Shown: in pieces, positions 47,542 to 56,449 of the stretch
Position numbering within the stretch: the first letter of the stretch is position 1
How the letters are laid out: each line of letters begins with the position of its first letter
Assembly (NCBI RefSeq): GCF_000687455.2
Contig: NZ_JGVW01000067.1
Coordinates: 18,877 to 82,876, forward strand
Reading direction: 5' to 3'
DNA: 64,000 bases
DNA from: Burkholderia sp. lig30
Lineage (GTDB): Bacteria; Pseudomonadota; Gammaproteobacteria; Burkholderiales; Burkholderiaceae
Notes under the pieces: model-generated
What the model was told of the DNA's origin: nothing
The model's database searches: none
What the model saw: only the letters and a program-made list of their open reading frames with translations
Program-made: the position numbers and the translations under genes

Positions 47542-47589
47542 GAGTAGTCCGCGCAGCACTCAACACAACACAGCTAATGCGAGGACGAA

Positions 47590-49125
47590 ATGGACATTCA
47601 GGCAATCACCCATGGCACGCTCCGGACGACTCTGATCTCGGCCACCGTGGCAGCCATGCTCTCCCTCTCCGCATGCGGCGGTTCCGGCACCATCAGCAAG
47701 GGTCTCGACAGCACGAGCACCGACAGCAGCGGCGGCGCCATTTCCAGTTCCGGCGGCTCGTCGGGCACGAGCGGCACGTCTGGCGGCGGCACTGGCGGCG
47801 GCACCAGTGGCAGTACCAGCGGAACCACGAGCGGCAACACCAGTGGAAGCACCAGCGGCACGTCGGGTGTGTCGTCCAACGCACTGGGCAACGTCCTGGC
47901 CGGCAGCAGCAACGTCGTGACGGGTGCGGGCTCGACCGTTTCGGGCCTCGGCAGCGTCATCGGCAGCCAGACGCTGCCGGGCGTCAACCCGCAGACGACG
48001 CAGGCACTGGGCGGCGTCGTGCAAAGCGTCGGCGGCGCCGTATCCGCGCTCGGCAATGGCCTGGGCAACGGTCTCGGCCAGCTCGGCGCGACGAACAACC
48101 CGCTCGGCACCACGCTCGCCAGCACGGGCAGCGCAGTCAGCCAGCTCGGCGGCGCCGTGACCCAGACCGGCAACCTCGTCACGAGCCTCGGCAGCGGTCC
48201 GCTTTCTCCGCTCGCCCCCGTGACGTCGACGGTCGGCGGCCTCGTCGCGACGGTCGGCAATGCTGTCACCGGCGGCGGCACGACGCTTGCCAATGCGCTG
48301 TCGACCGGCCCGGTCCAGCAAGTCACGCAAGCGCTCAGCTCGGCGATCACGCCGATCACGACGATGGTCGGCACGACCACCCAGACGGTCGGCACCACGA
48401 CCGGCCTCGGCACGCCGGTCAATACACTGCTCGGCACGCTCGGCAACGGCCTGAACCAGGCCGGCGCGCTGATCGCATCGAAGGGCGGCAACCCGGTTAC
48501 GACCGGTCTCGGCAACACCGTGTCCGCAGTGGGCGGCACCGTCGGCTCGGTCGGCGGATTGCTGACGGGGGGCACCACCAATCCGCTCGCACCGCTCACC
48601 GGTCTTCTCTCCGGCGCGACCGGCGCGCTCGGCGGCGCAACGGGCGGTAGCGGCACCAATCCGCTCGCCCCCGTCACCGGCCTCCTTTCCGGCGTGACCG
48701 GCGCGCTCACCGGCGCAACCGGCAGCAGCAGCTCCAACCCGCTCGCCCCCGTCACCGGCCTCCTCTCCGGCTTGACCGGCGCGCTCACCGGCGCAACCGG
48801 CAGCAGCGGCTCCAGCCCGCTCGCCCCCGTCACCGGCCTCCTCTCCGGCGTGACCGGCACGCTCACGGGCGCAACGGGCAGCAGCGGCTCCAGCCTGCTC
48901 GCCCCCGTCACCGGCCTCCTCTCCGGCGCGACCGGCGCGATCACGGGCGCAACGGGCGGCAGCGCACTCGCACCGGTGACCACCGTGGCCTCCAACGTGA
49001 CCGGCACGGTCAGTGGCGCGACGTCGAGCGGCTCGGCGCTCAGCGGTTCCACGGGTGCGTCGTCGAATCCGCTCGGAGCCGTCACATCGTTGGTCGGCGG
49101 CCTGCTCGGTGGCCGGACCAAGTAA
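47590..49125 (+). CDS. Repeat-rich (collagen-like) lipoprotein 1
   Basis: 511 aa. The lipobox LSLSACGGSG puts the lipidated Cys at about residue 29; Gly at +2 favours the outer membrane. A Gly/Ser/Thr stretch (SGTSGTSGGGTGGGTSGSTS) follows, then hundreds of residues in which Gly recurs every 3-5 positions. From about residue 331 five 26-residue repeats (NPLAPVTGLLSGVTGALTGA unit, 78 bp each, 48580-48960) end the protein. No enzymatic domain. Paralogous to the next gene. GAGGA precedes the ATG, and a sigma-54 promoter lies just upstream. Probably a surface or matrix component; the collagen-like label used for such proteins is loose. Confidence 0.8.
   Translation: MDIQAITHGTLRTTLISATVAAMLSLSACGGSGTISKGLDSTSTDSSGGAISSSGGSSGTSGTSGGGTGGGTSGSTSGTTSGNTSGSTSGTSGVSSNALGNVLAGSSNVVTGAGSTVSGLGSVIGSQTLPGVNPQTTQALGGVVQSVGGAVSALGNGLGNGLGQLGATNNPLGTTLASTGSAVSQLGGAVTQTGNLVTSLGSGPLSPLAPVTSTVGGLVATVGNAVTGGGTTLANALSTGPVQQVTQALSSAITPITTMVGTTTQTVGTTTGLGTPVNTLLGTLGNGLNQAGALIASKGGNPVTTGLGNTVSAVGGTVGSVGGLLTGGTTNPLAPLTGLLSGATGALGGATGGSGTNPLAPVTGLLSGVTGALTGATGSSSSNPLAPVTGLLSGLTGALTGATGSSGSSPLAPVTGLLSGVTGTLTGATGSSGSSLLAPVTGLLSGATGAITGATGGSALAPVTTVASNVTGTVSGATSSGSALSGSTGASSNPLGAVTSLVGGLLGGRTK
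48580..48960 (+). repeat. Five tandem 78-bp coding repeats in lipoprotein 1
   Basis: Units begin at 48580, 48658, 48736, 48814 and 48892 and encode 26-residue Pro-Val-Thr-Gly-Leu repeats. The second to fourth are nearly identical, suggesting recent duplication; the last is shortened. Confidence 0.93.
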
Positions 49126-49167
49126 ATTCCGCGCCCCATCCATCGACAGGACAGCGAGGAGGCAATC

Positions 49168-50640
49168 ATGTCCCAGCAGCGTAATCTTTCGTCGGCGGCG
49201 CGCCGTCAGTGGCGCGCGCCTCTCACGGCAATGGCTGTTGCCTGCATGCTGGCCGCATGCGGCAGCGGCGGCGTCACGGCTCCGTCCGCCAGCACCACCG
49301 GGAGCAACAACACCAGCGGCACGAACGACGGCAGCTCGAGCGGCTCGTCGTCAGGCACCATCGGCGCCGTCACGACGGTCGGCCAGGCGGCCTCGACCCT
49401 CGGCAGCACGATCGGCAGCACGAACGTGCCCGGGCTGGGCAACGGCGTGACGCAAGGCGTCGGCAGCACCGTCTCCGGCACCGGCACCGTTCTCAATGCG
49501 GCAGCCGACGCGATCAGCAACGGGCTCGGACAGATCGGCTCGACCGCCAATCCGGTCGGCACGACAGTCGCCGGTCTCGGCAACGTCGTCGGTGCGACCA
49601 GCAACACCGCCGCAGGCCTGAGCGCGACCGTGAAGGCGCTCGGCGGCGGTCCGCTGTCGCCGCTCGCGCCGGTCACGACACCAGTCGGCACGGTGCTCGA
49701 CACCGTCGCCAACGGCCTCGGCGCGGCCGGCACGACCCTCGGCTCGGCGCTGTCGTCCAGACCGGTGCAACAGGTCACGCAACCGGTCAGCTCACTGGTC
49801 ACGCCGCTCGTGATCACCGCCGGCCAGATCACCCAGACCGTCGGCACGACCACCGGCCTCGGCCAACCCGTGTCCGGCCTGCTCGGCCAGATCGGCGGTG
49901 CGATCAGCTCGGCAGGCACCAAGGTCAGCGGCAGCGCGTCGCAACCGCTCGTCGGCGATGTCGGCCAGCTCGTGACGGCGGTCGGCAATACGGTGACCAA
50001 CGCGGGCGGCCTCGTCAACCCGAACGGCCCCAACGGCGTAGCGCCGATCCCAGGCCTGATCACGAGCCTCGTCGGCGGCTCGACGGCCACCGTGCAGAGT
50101 GGCTCGCCGTCCGGCTCCGGCGCCGGCTCGGGCACGATCAATCCGCTCGGCGGCCTGCTGTCGGGCCTCGGCTCGACCCCGCTCGGCATCACACCGAACG
50201 CGCCGGGCGGCAGCGCCGTCTCGGGCGGCGCGAGCACCGCGTTCTCGCCGGTCACGGGCCTGGTCGGCACCACGAGCGGCAGCAATCCGCTCGCGCCCAT
50301 CACGGGGCTGGTATCAACCGTCACCGGCACGCTCGGCGGCGCGGCGGGCAGCAGCAACCTGCTCGCTCCCGTCACCGGGCTGGAATCGACCGTCACCGGC
50401 ACACTCGGCGGCGCAGCGGGCAGCACCGGTAGTGCAAACCCGCTCACGCCCGTCACCGGTTTGCTGAATACTGTCACCGGCGCGTTGGGCGGCGCGACGG
50501 GCAGCGGTGGGACGTCGAGCGTGCTCGCGCCGGTCACGGCGCTCGCCGGCGGCACGAGCACGGCGTCGACGGGCAACGCTGCCGGCCTGCTCGCACCGGT
50601 GACCGGGCTGCTCGGCGCACTCGGCGGGGTGGGCAAGTAA
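49168..50640 (+). CDS. Repeat-rich (collagen-like) lipoprotein 2
   Basis: 490 aa, paralogue of lipoprotein 1 in the same order: lipobox MLAACGSGG (Cys about residue 31), Gly/Ser/Asn linker, a middle region with GPLSPLAPVTTPVGTVLDTV and QTVGTTTGLGQPVSGLLGQI that aligns to lipoprotein 1, and C-terminal NPLAPITGLVSTVTGTLGGA repeats. GAGGAGG lies before the ATG. It starts 42 bp after lipoprotein 1, so it is cotranscribed from the sigma-54 promoter. No catalytic motif. Confidence 0.8.
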   Translation: MSQQRNLSSAARRQWRAPLTAMAVACMLAACGSGGVTAPSASTTGSNNTSGTNDGSSSGSSSGTIGAVTTVGQAASTLGSTIGSTNVPGLGNGVTQGVGSTVSGTGTVLNAAADAISNGLGQIGSTANPVGTTVAGLGNVVGATSNTAAGLSATVKALGGGPLSPLAPVTTPVGTVLDTVANGLGAAGTTLGSALSSRPVQQVTQPVSSLVTPLVITAGQITQTVGTTTGLGQPVSGLLGQIGGAISSAGTKVSGSASQPLVGDVGQLVTAVGNTVTNAGGLVNPNGPNGVAPIPGLITSLVGGSTATVQSGSPSGSGAGSGTINPLGGLLSGLGSTPLGITPNAPGGSAVSGGASTAFSPVTGLVGTTSGSNPLAPITGLVSTVTGTLGGAAGSSNLLAPVTGLESTVTGTLGGAAGSTGSANPLTPVTGLLNTVTGALGGATGSGGTSSVLAPVTALAGGTSTASTGNAAGLLAPVTGLLGALGGVGK

Positions 50641-50783
50641 GCACGAACGACGCGCGCTCGCAGCGGGAGCGAACGCACGTCATGTGTCATGACGAGCAGT
50701 ATCGCGGCACGCGACGCGCGGCACCCGGAGTGCCGCGCGCAAAAACCAGAAGACAAGAACAATAAGGCCAACGAGGAATAACA

Positions 50784-52466
50784 ATGACATCCAGACTCGA
50801 TGCATGGACGATGCTGCTCGCTCTCACGGCAGCCGCAGGCGTCGCGCATGCGCAGACACGCGCAGCCGGCAACCCGCTCGAATCCCTCCCCCAGATCAAT
50901 GCGCCGCAAAAAGAGCCGAACGTGACCGTGCAGGTCGTGCCGCAAGTCCCGCCGTTGCAGGCCCTGCTCGCCCGCCACCTGACGCCGGCCACGTTCCAGG
51001 TCGAAGGTGTCAAGTCGGTGCCGTTCGAGGAGATCTCGCGCCGTTTCACGCCGCTGGCAGGCAGGGACATCACGATCGCCGACCTGATCGAGACCGCCAA
51101 CGGCGTGACGAAGCTCTACCAGGAGCGCGGCTACGCGCTGTCGTTCGCCTTCATTCCCGCGCAGACATTCGAAGGCGGCGTCGTGCGCGTGACGGTCGTG
51201 GAAGGCTATGTCGCGGACGTGAAGGTCACCGGCAAGCCCGGCGCAATGGAATCGAAGATACGCGCGATCGCCGAGCACATCACGGCAGACCGCCCGCTGC
51301 GTCGCGCGACGTTCGAACGCTACGTCAACACGTTCGGCCTGCTGCCCGGCGTCGCGGTCAAGGCGAACGTGCCGCCGCCGCAGACGACCGACGGCGCGAC
51401 GACGCTCGAACTGAACGTCGACCGCAAGCCGTTCAACATCGGCACCGGGATCGACTTCAATCATCCGGGCGTACAGGGCCTCGTCACCGCGACCGAAAGC
51501 GGGCTGACCTCGCTCGGCGAGCAAATGAGCATTTCCGCACTGCTGCCGAAGGGACGCGACAACCAGACCTATGTCGCGCTGAGCGGCGCCGTGCCGATCG
51601 GCAGCAATGGCCTCGTCGCCCGCGTCGACGCCTCTCACTATCGCGGCAACCCGGTCGACAACCCCGGCCTGCCGTCGTACGTCAAGCGCACCGTCGTCAA
51701 CGAGAAACTCGGTCTTTCGGCATCCTATCCACTGCTGCTGAGCAACCAGCGAAGCCTGCTCGGCACCATGTCCGGCTATGCGGCGCACAACGAAGACAGG
51801 TACCACAACGACATCACCGATGCGAGCCTCGGCATGCGTTCGCAGGTGCGCGTGCTGCAGATGCAGCTCGACTACACGAATGTCGAACCCGGGCAGGTGC
51901 GGAAGCTGAGCCTCAACGTCGCGAAGGCATTCGATATCCTCGGCGCGTCGAAGTCCGCGGATATCAGCACACCGGGCGCGACCGCGACCAACCCTGTCTC
52001 GCTGACGTTCGTGCGCACCAGTGCGACGGTCACGCAGACCAACGAATGGCCGTTCAAGATCGGCACCTCGCTGTCACTGACGGGCCAGTACAGCCCGGAC
52101 TCGCTGCCGACGTCCGAGCAGATCTCGTTCGGCGCGCAACGTTACGCGCTCGGCTATCAGCCGGGCGAAACGTCCGGCGATTCCGGATGGGCGATGTCGG
52201 TCGAGATCAATCGCGCATTCGCGCCCGGATTCACGTACCTGAAGACGATCACGCCCTACATCGCCTATGACATGGCGCGGGTCTATCTGCACAGCGGCAC
52301 GCCGGCGCCGAACCGGCTGGCGTCGGTCGGCGTGGGCGTGCGCCTGTCGGACGGCCGTTTCTACAACCTCGACCTGTCCATCGCGAAACCGGTGGGCGAC
52401 GCGCCGATCGAAAGCGCGTCGCGCAGCCCGCGCGTCAACGCCGCGTTCTCGTACCAGCTGAACTGA
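50784..52466 (+). CDS. Two-partner-secretion outer-membrane transporter (ShlB/FhaC/HecB family)
   Basis: 560 aa. A signal peptide (WTMLLALTAAAGVAHAQ) is followed by a periplasmic linker and two POTRA domains (PATFQVEGVKSVPFEEISRR to VVRVTVVEGYVADVKV; then ESKIRAIAEHITADRPLRRA). The 16-strand barrel ends SPRVNAAFSYQLN. The L6 loop signature, usually VRGY/F...GD, reads YALGYQPGETSGDSG, with Leu replacing the Arg. TpsB proteins move large TpsA proteins to the surface; none is adjacent. It follows the two lipoprotein genes by 143 bp. Confidence 0.88.
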   Translation: MTSRLDAWTMLLALTAAAGVAHAQTRAAGNPLESLPQINAPQKEPNVTVQVVPQVPPLQALLARHLTPATFQVEGVKSVPFEEISRRFTPLAGRDITIADLIETANGVTKLYQERGYALSFAFIPAQTFEGGVVRVTVVEGYVADVKVTGKPGAMESKIRAIAEHITADRPLRRATFERYVNTFGLLPGVAVKANVPPPQTTDGATTLELNVDRKPFNIGTGIDFNHPGVQGLVTATESGLTSLGEQMSISALLPKGRDNQTYVALSGAVPIGSNGLVARVDASHYRGNPVDNPGLPSYVKRTVVNEKLGLSASYPLLLSNQRSLLGTMSGYAAHNEDRYHNDITDASLGMRSQVRVLQMQLDYTNVEPGQVRKLSLNVAKAFDILGASKSADISTPGATATNPVSLTFVRTSATVTQTNEWPFKIGTSLSLTGQYSPDSLPTSEQISFGAQRYALGYQPGETSGDSGWAMSVEINRAFAPGFTYLKTITPYIAYDMARVYLHSGTPAPNRLASVGVGVRLSDGRFYNLDLSIAKPVGDAPIESASRSPRVNAAFSYQLN

Positions 52467-52635
52467 TCGTGCCCTCGGCAGCCCGCCGCCGCGGGCTGAT
52501 TCGATTAGAGTCTTCTCTATCAGACGCACCGCCCGGTTTCACGTATTCTGCAGGCAGCTCGCGAGATGACGCCGTCCGATGCAGACGGCCGCGCGAGCGG
52601 CTCGAATACGACAATGCGATACAAGGAGGAAGACG

Positions 52636-53097
52636 ATGGTTCAACTCACTCGCCCGCTGCGCTCGATCGCCGTCGCCGGCGCGCTGCTCGCGTGCGCCGC
52701 TCACGCGTTCGCGCAAACGGACAGCCCGCTCGGCACCTGGCAAACGATCGACGACAGCACCGGCAAGCCGAAGGCGCTCGTGCAGATCACCGCTGACGCG
52801 AATGGCGCGTTGTCCGGCAAGGTCGTCAAGGGTCTCGGCGAAAACGACACGCCCGACCGCCGCTGCTCCGCCTGCACCGACGAGCGCAAGGACCAGCTGA
52901 TCAAGGGCATGACGATCATCAAGGCGATGAAGAAGGACGGCGACAAGTGGGACGGCGGCAACATCCTCGACCCGGAGAACGGCAAGGTCTACAAGTGCAA
53001 GATGACACTCGAGGAGGCCGGCCAGAAGCTCGTCGTGCGCGGCTACATCGGCGTGTCGCTGCTCGGCCGCTCGCAAACCTGGGTCCGCCAGCAATAA
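52636..53097 (+). CDS. DUF2147 exported protein
   Basis: 153 aa. A signal peptide (IAVAGALLACAAHAFAQ) is followed by the DUF2147 pattern SPLGTWQTIDDSTGKPKALV, CSACTDERKDQLIKGMTIIK and VRGYIGVSLLGRSQTWVRQ, an up-down beta-barrel (lipocalin-like) fold. The conserved CSAC pair may form a disulfide. AAGGAGGAAGA precedes the ATG at 52636. It has its own upstream gap of 170 bp and need not belong to the transporter operon. Ligand unknown. Confidence 0.88.
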   Translation: MVQLTRPLRSIAVAGALLACAAHAFAQTDSPLGTWQTIDDSTGKPKALVQITADANGALSGKVVKGLGENDTPDRRCSACTDERKDQLIKGMTIIKAMKKDGDKWDGGNILDPENGKVYKCKMTLEEAGQKLVVRGYIGVSLLGRSQTWVRQQ

Positions 53098-53189
53098 CCG
53101 CCTGCGCCTGTGCCCGCGCCAGAACGAATCGGCCTGCGACATCGTCGTCAGGCCGATTTTCATTTTGCGGCGGGAACGGAGGCAGGCCG

Positions 53190-53600
53190 TCACGCCGCCG
53201 GACTCAGCGCCTCCGACGCATAACCCGGCACCGCCGCGTGCACCGGCATCGTCAGGCTGCGTACTTCAGCGGCCTTCGAATTCACGTGGTTGCGCATCCG
53301 CGCGGCAAGCGTGTCGCACAGATTCTCGCCTGCTTCGCCATATAACGTACGAAGCACCTGTTTCAGCGTGCCCGTTTCATGCCACAACTTGAAACGGCGA
53401 TGGCAGGTCTGATACGACGGGTAACGGCGCGGCATCGCCGACCAGGTCGCACTGCTATAGATGACCCAGAGCACGCCGTTCAGCACCGCTCGCGTGTTGG
53501 CGAGCGGCCGCCCGCGCAGCTCGGCGCGCGGGCGCAATTCCGGCAGCAGCGGCACGATGCACTGCCACTCGTCGTCGGTAAGATCGCGATACGGTGTCAT
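53190..53600 (-). CDS. Orphan IS5-type transposase N-terminal domain (DUF4096), possibly domesticated
   Basis: 136 aa. Residues 1-95 (TPYRDLTDDEWQCIVPLLPE, RGRPLANTRAVLNGVLWVIY, SSATWSAMPRRYPSYQTCHR, RFKLWHETGTLKQVLRTLYG) are the HTH N-terminal domain of IS5/IS427-group transposases. The DDE catalytic part is absent; a different 40-residue tail (AARMRNHVNSKAAEVRSLTM...) ends in a clean stop. There are no visible IS ends. GGAGAAA sits before the ATG at 53600. The intact frame suggests it is kept as a DNA-binding protein rather than a decaying fragment. Confidence 0.75.
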   Translation of the reverse strand: MTPYRDLTDDEWQCIVPLLPELRPRAELRGRPLANTRAVLNGVLWVIYSSATWSAMPRRYPSYQTCHRRFKLWHETGTLKQVLRTLYGEAGENLCDTLAARMRNHVNSKAAEVRSLTMPVHAAVPGYASEALSPAA

Positions 53601-53742
53601 GAATTTCTCCAACCTGAGGAACCATGACACAACGATATCGACTCGCATTCGCATTGAATATAAGACCAATCCGAAACTGAAACGAGATGCGACTGACTTG
53701 ACCGAATTTAACGGGATTCAACAATTGAACGGCGCCGCCCGC

Positions 53743-54840
53743 TCAGGTCAACGAAGTATCAACCACGCGGCGCGGCGTCTCGAGATACTCCTTCGACTGC
53801 ATCTCGACGATCCGCGACACGGTGCGGGTAAATTCGTTGGCCATCGGGCCCTCGACGTACAGATCCGCGGCGGGTACTGCCGCCGACATCAGCAGCTTGA
53901 CCTTGTGGTCGTACAGCACGTCGATGAGCCAGGTAAAGCGGCGCGCCTCCGACGCCATCCGCGGCGACATCTGCGGCACGTCCGACAGCACGATCGCATG
54001 AAAACGGCTCGCGAGTTCCAGGTAATCGTTCTGCGAACGCGGACCACCGCACAGCGTCGCGAAATCGAACCACACGACGCCGTCGGCGCGGCGCAGCGCC
54101 TTCAGCTCGCGCTTTTCGATATGGAGGATCGGGCTTTCGTCCGGCACCGCCGCGAGCTGCGCGAACGCATGCCGCAGCGCGCGGTCCGCTGCCGCCCCGA
54201 GCGGCGTGTGATACATCTGCACCTGCGCGAGCGTCCGCTGGCGATAATCGACGCCCGCGTCGACGTTGAGCACGTCGAGACGCGCCTTCAGGAGCGCGAT
54301 CGCCGGCAGCATGCGGTCGCGATGCAGGCCGTCCGGATACAGGTCGTCCGGATCGTAATTGGACGTCATGACGAACTGCACGCCGTTCGCGAACAGACGG
54401 TCGAGCAGACGATAGAGGATCATCGCGTCGGCGATGTCCGACACGTGGAATTCGTCGAAACAGATGAGCCGGTAGCGCTTCGCGATGCGCAGCGCCAGCT
54501 CGTCGAGCGGGTCGGCCTGCCCTTTCAGCTCCTCCAGTTCGCGGTGAACCTCGCGCATGAATTCGTGGAAGTGCAGGCGCGTCTTGCGCTGCACCGGCAC
54601 GACCGCATAGAAGCTGTCCATCAGGAAGCTCTTGCCGCGCCCCACGCCGCCCCACATGTAGACGCCGCGCGGCAGGTCCGGACGAATGATGAGCTTCTTG
54701 AACGCGTTCGAACGGCGCGCCTTGTACGCGACCCATTCGTCGTAGCAGCGCTGCAGGCGCTCGATGGCCGCGCGCTGCGCGGGGTCGGTACGGTAGCCGC
54801 GCGTAACCAGCTCGCGGTCGTAGTATTCGGTGACGTTCAT
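53743..54840 (-). CDS. zapE: Cell division ATPase ZapE (AFG1 family)
   Basis: 365 aa P-loop ATPase. Walker A is MWGGVGRGKSFLMDSFY, Walker B RLICFDEFHVSDIADAMIL, sensor FVMTSNYDPDDLY. These are the AFG1/ZapE motifs. ZapE helps the Z ring constrict under stress in E. coli. It follows lpd with a strong hairpin between, as in many beta-proteobacteria where zapE sits after the suc operon. Confidence 0.94.
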   Translation of the reverse strand: MNVTEYYDRELVTRGYRTDPAQRAAIERLQRCYDEWVAYKARRSNAFKKLIIRPDLPRGVYMWGGVGRGKSFLMDSFYAVVPVQRKTRLHFHEFMREVHRELEELKGQADPLDELALRIAKRYRLICFDEFHVSDIADAMILYRLLDRLFANGVQFVMTSNYDPDDLYPDGLHRDRMLPAIALLKARLDVLNVDAGVDYRQRTLAQVQMYHTPLGAAADRALRHAFAQLAAVPDESPILHIEKRELKALRRADGVVWFDFATLCGGPRSQNDYLELASRFHAIVLSDVPQMSPRMASEARRFTWLIDVLYDHKVKLLMSAAVPAADLYVEGPMANEFTRTVSRIVEMQSKEYLETPRRVVDTSLT

Positions 54841-54857
54841 CAGGCAAACCGGAAAGC

Positions 54858-54891
54858 ACGAAGGCGAGCGGGAAACCCCGCCCGCCTTCGT
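54858..54891. terminator. Long hairpin between lpd and zapE
   Basis: Fifteen-base arms (ACGAAGGCGAGCGGG with CCCGCCCGCCTTCGT) pair with one mismatch around an AAAC loop. There is no T run on the minus strand, so it may slow polymerase or protect the lpd mRNA end. Confidence 0.5.
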
Positions 54892-54936
54892 CGTGTTACG
54901 GCAGCGCCGGCCGGCAGGCCGGCGCTTCGTGCGCGC

Positions 54937-56367
54937 TTAGCTGTTCAGCGAGCGCTTGTCGACGGCGAGCGCCGCCTCGCGCATCACTTCCGACAGCGAC
55001 GGGTGCGGATGACAGATGCGGGCGATGTCTTCCGACGCCGCCTTGAACTCCATCGCGACCACGGCTTCCGCGATCAGGTCCGACGCGTTCGCCCCGATCA
55101 CGTGCACGCCGAGCAGCTCGTCGGTCTTTGCGTCCGCGATCATCTTCACGAAGCCCTCCGGCGCGTCCATGCCGAGCGCGCGACCGTTGATCGAGAACGG
55201 GAACTTGCCGCTCTTGATTTCGCGGCCTTCCGCCTTGAGTTGCTGTTCCGTCTTGCCGACCCATGCGATTTCCGGCGAGGTGTAGATCACCCACGGAACG
55301 CAGTTGTAGTCGATGTGCGGCTTCTGGCCGTCGATGACTTCAGCGACCAGCACGCCTTCGTCCTCGGCCTTGTGCGCGAGCATCGGTCCGCGCACCACGT
55401 CGCCGATCGCGTAGACGTTCGGCACCGCCGTGCGGCAGTGGTCGTCTACGTCGATGAAGCCGCGCTCGTTGGCCTTCAGGCCGATCGCTTCGAGACCGAG
55501 GTTGTCGGTGTTCGGCACGCGGCCGACCGACACGATCAGGCGATCCGCTTCGAGCGTCTTCGCGTTGCCGTCCTTGTCGGTATACGCGATCGACACGCCG
55601 TTCGCGCCCGTCTTCACCTCGCCGATCTGCACGCCGAGATGGATATCGAGGCCCTGCTTCTTGAACAGCTTCGCCGCTTCCTTCGCGAGCGCTTCGTCAG
55701 CCGCGCCGAGGAATGCCGGCAGCGCTTCGAGCACCGTCACTTCGGCGCCCAGGCGGCGCCACACCGAGCCGAGCTCGAGGCCGATCACGCCCGCGCCGAT
55801 CACGGCGAGCTTCTTCGGCACCGAGTCGAACGACAGCGCGCCTTCGTTGTCGGCGACGATCTTGTTGTCGACCGGGATGTTCGGCAGGTGACGCGCCTTC
55901 GAGCCCGTCGCGATGATCACGTTCTTCGCGGTGACGACTTCGGTTTCACCCTCGCCGCTGACCTCGATCTGCACGCCGGCGTCGGTCTTGCCGGTGAACT
56001 TGCCGTGGCCCTTCAGCCAGGTGATCTTGTTCTTCTTGAAGAGGAACTCGATGCCGCCCGTCATCTTCTCGACGATCGCATCCTTGCGGCCGAGCATCTT
56101 CGTGACGTCCATCTTCACGTCGCCGACGGTGATGCCGTGGTCGGCGAGATGGTGTTGGGTCTTCTCGAGCTCTTCCGACGATGCGAGCAGCGCCTTCGAC
56201 GGAATGCAGCCGACGTTCAGGCAGGTGCCGCCGAGCTTCAGCGCGCCGGCCGGGTTCTTCCACTTTTCGATACAGGCAACGGTCTTGCCCAGTTGAGCGG
56301 CGCGGATCGCGGCGATGTAGCCGCCGGGGCCTGCGCCGATCACGACGACGTCAAATTCCTTGGACAT
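54937..56367 (-). CDS. lpdA: Dihydrolipoyl dehydrogenase (E3) of the 2-oxoglutarate complex
   Basis: 476 aa. FAD binding [18 protein letters not shown], redox-active disulfide [19 protein letters not shown] binding [40 protein letters not shown], and the dimer-interface catalytic His-Glu in [13 protein letters not shown]. It reoxidises the lipoyl groups of SucB. Third gene of sucA-sucB-lpd. Confidence 0.96.
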   Translation of the reverse strand: MSKEFDVVVIGAGPGGYIAAIRAAQLGKTVACIEKWKNPAGALKLGGTCLNVGCIPSKALLASSEELEKTQHHLADHGITVGDVKMDVTKMLGRKDAIVEKMTGGIEFLFKKNKITWLKGHGKFTGKTDAGVQIEVSGEGETEVVTAKNVIIATGSKARHLPNIPVDNKIVADNEGALSFDSVPKKLAVIGAGVIGLELGSVWRRLGAEVTVLEALPAFLGAADEALAKEAAKLFKKQGLDIHLGVQIGEVKTGANGVSIAYTDKDGNAKTLEADRLIVSVGRVPNTDNLGLEAIGLKANERGFIDVDDHCRTAVPNVYAIGDVVRGPMLAHKAEDEGVLVAEVIDGQKPHIDYNCVPWVIYTSPEIAWVGKTEQQLKAEGREIKSGKFPFSINGRALGMDAPEGFVKMIADAKTDELLGVHVIGANASDLIAEAVVAMEFKAASEDIARICHPHPSLSEVMREAALAVDKRSLNS

Positions 56368-56390
56368 GGCAATCCTTTTTTCTTGTGGCG

Positions 56391-56424
56391 CCGCACGGGC
56401 GCGCGGTGTCGCGCGCCCGTGCGG
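56391..56424. promoter_or_regulatory. Perfect 14-bp hairpin between sucB and lpd
   Basis: CCGCACGGGCGCGC and GCGCGCCCGTGCGG flank a 6-base loop. No T run follows on the minus strand. It ends 23 bp before the lpd start and may control decay or translation. Confidence 0.6.
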
Positions 56425-56449
56425 AACGGTTCAATGCGGGTGGCTTGGC

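Noticed and set aside
47560..49169. Two long minus-strand frames opposite lipoprotein 1
   Set aside because: The repeat DNA is open in several frames. Only the plus strand gives a lipobox, a ribosome site and a promoter.
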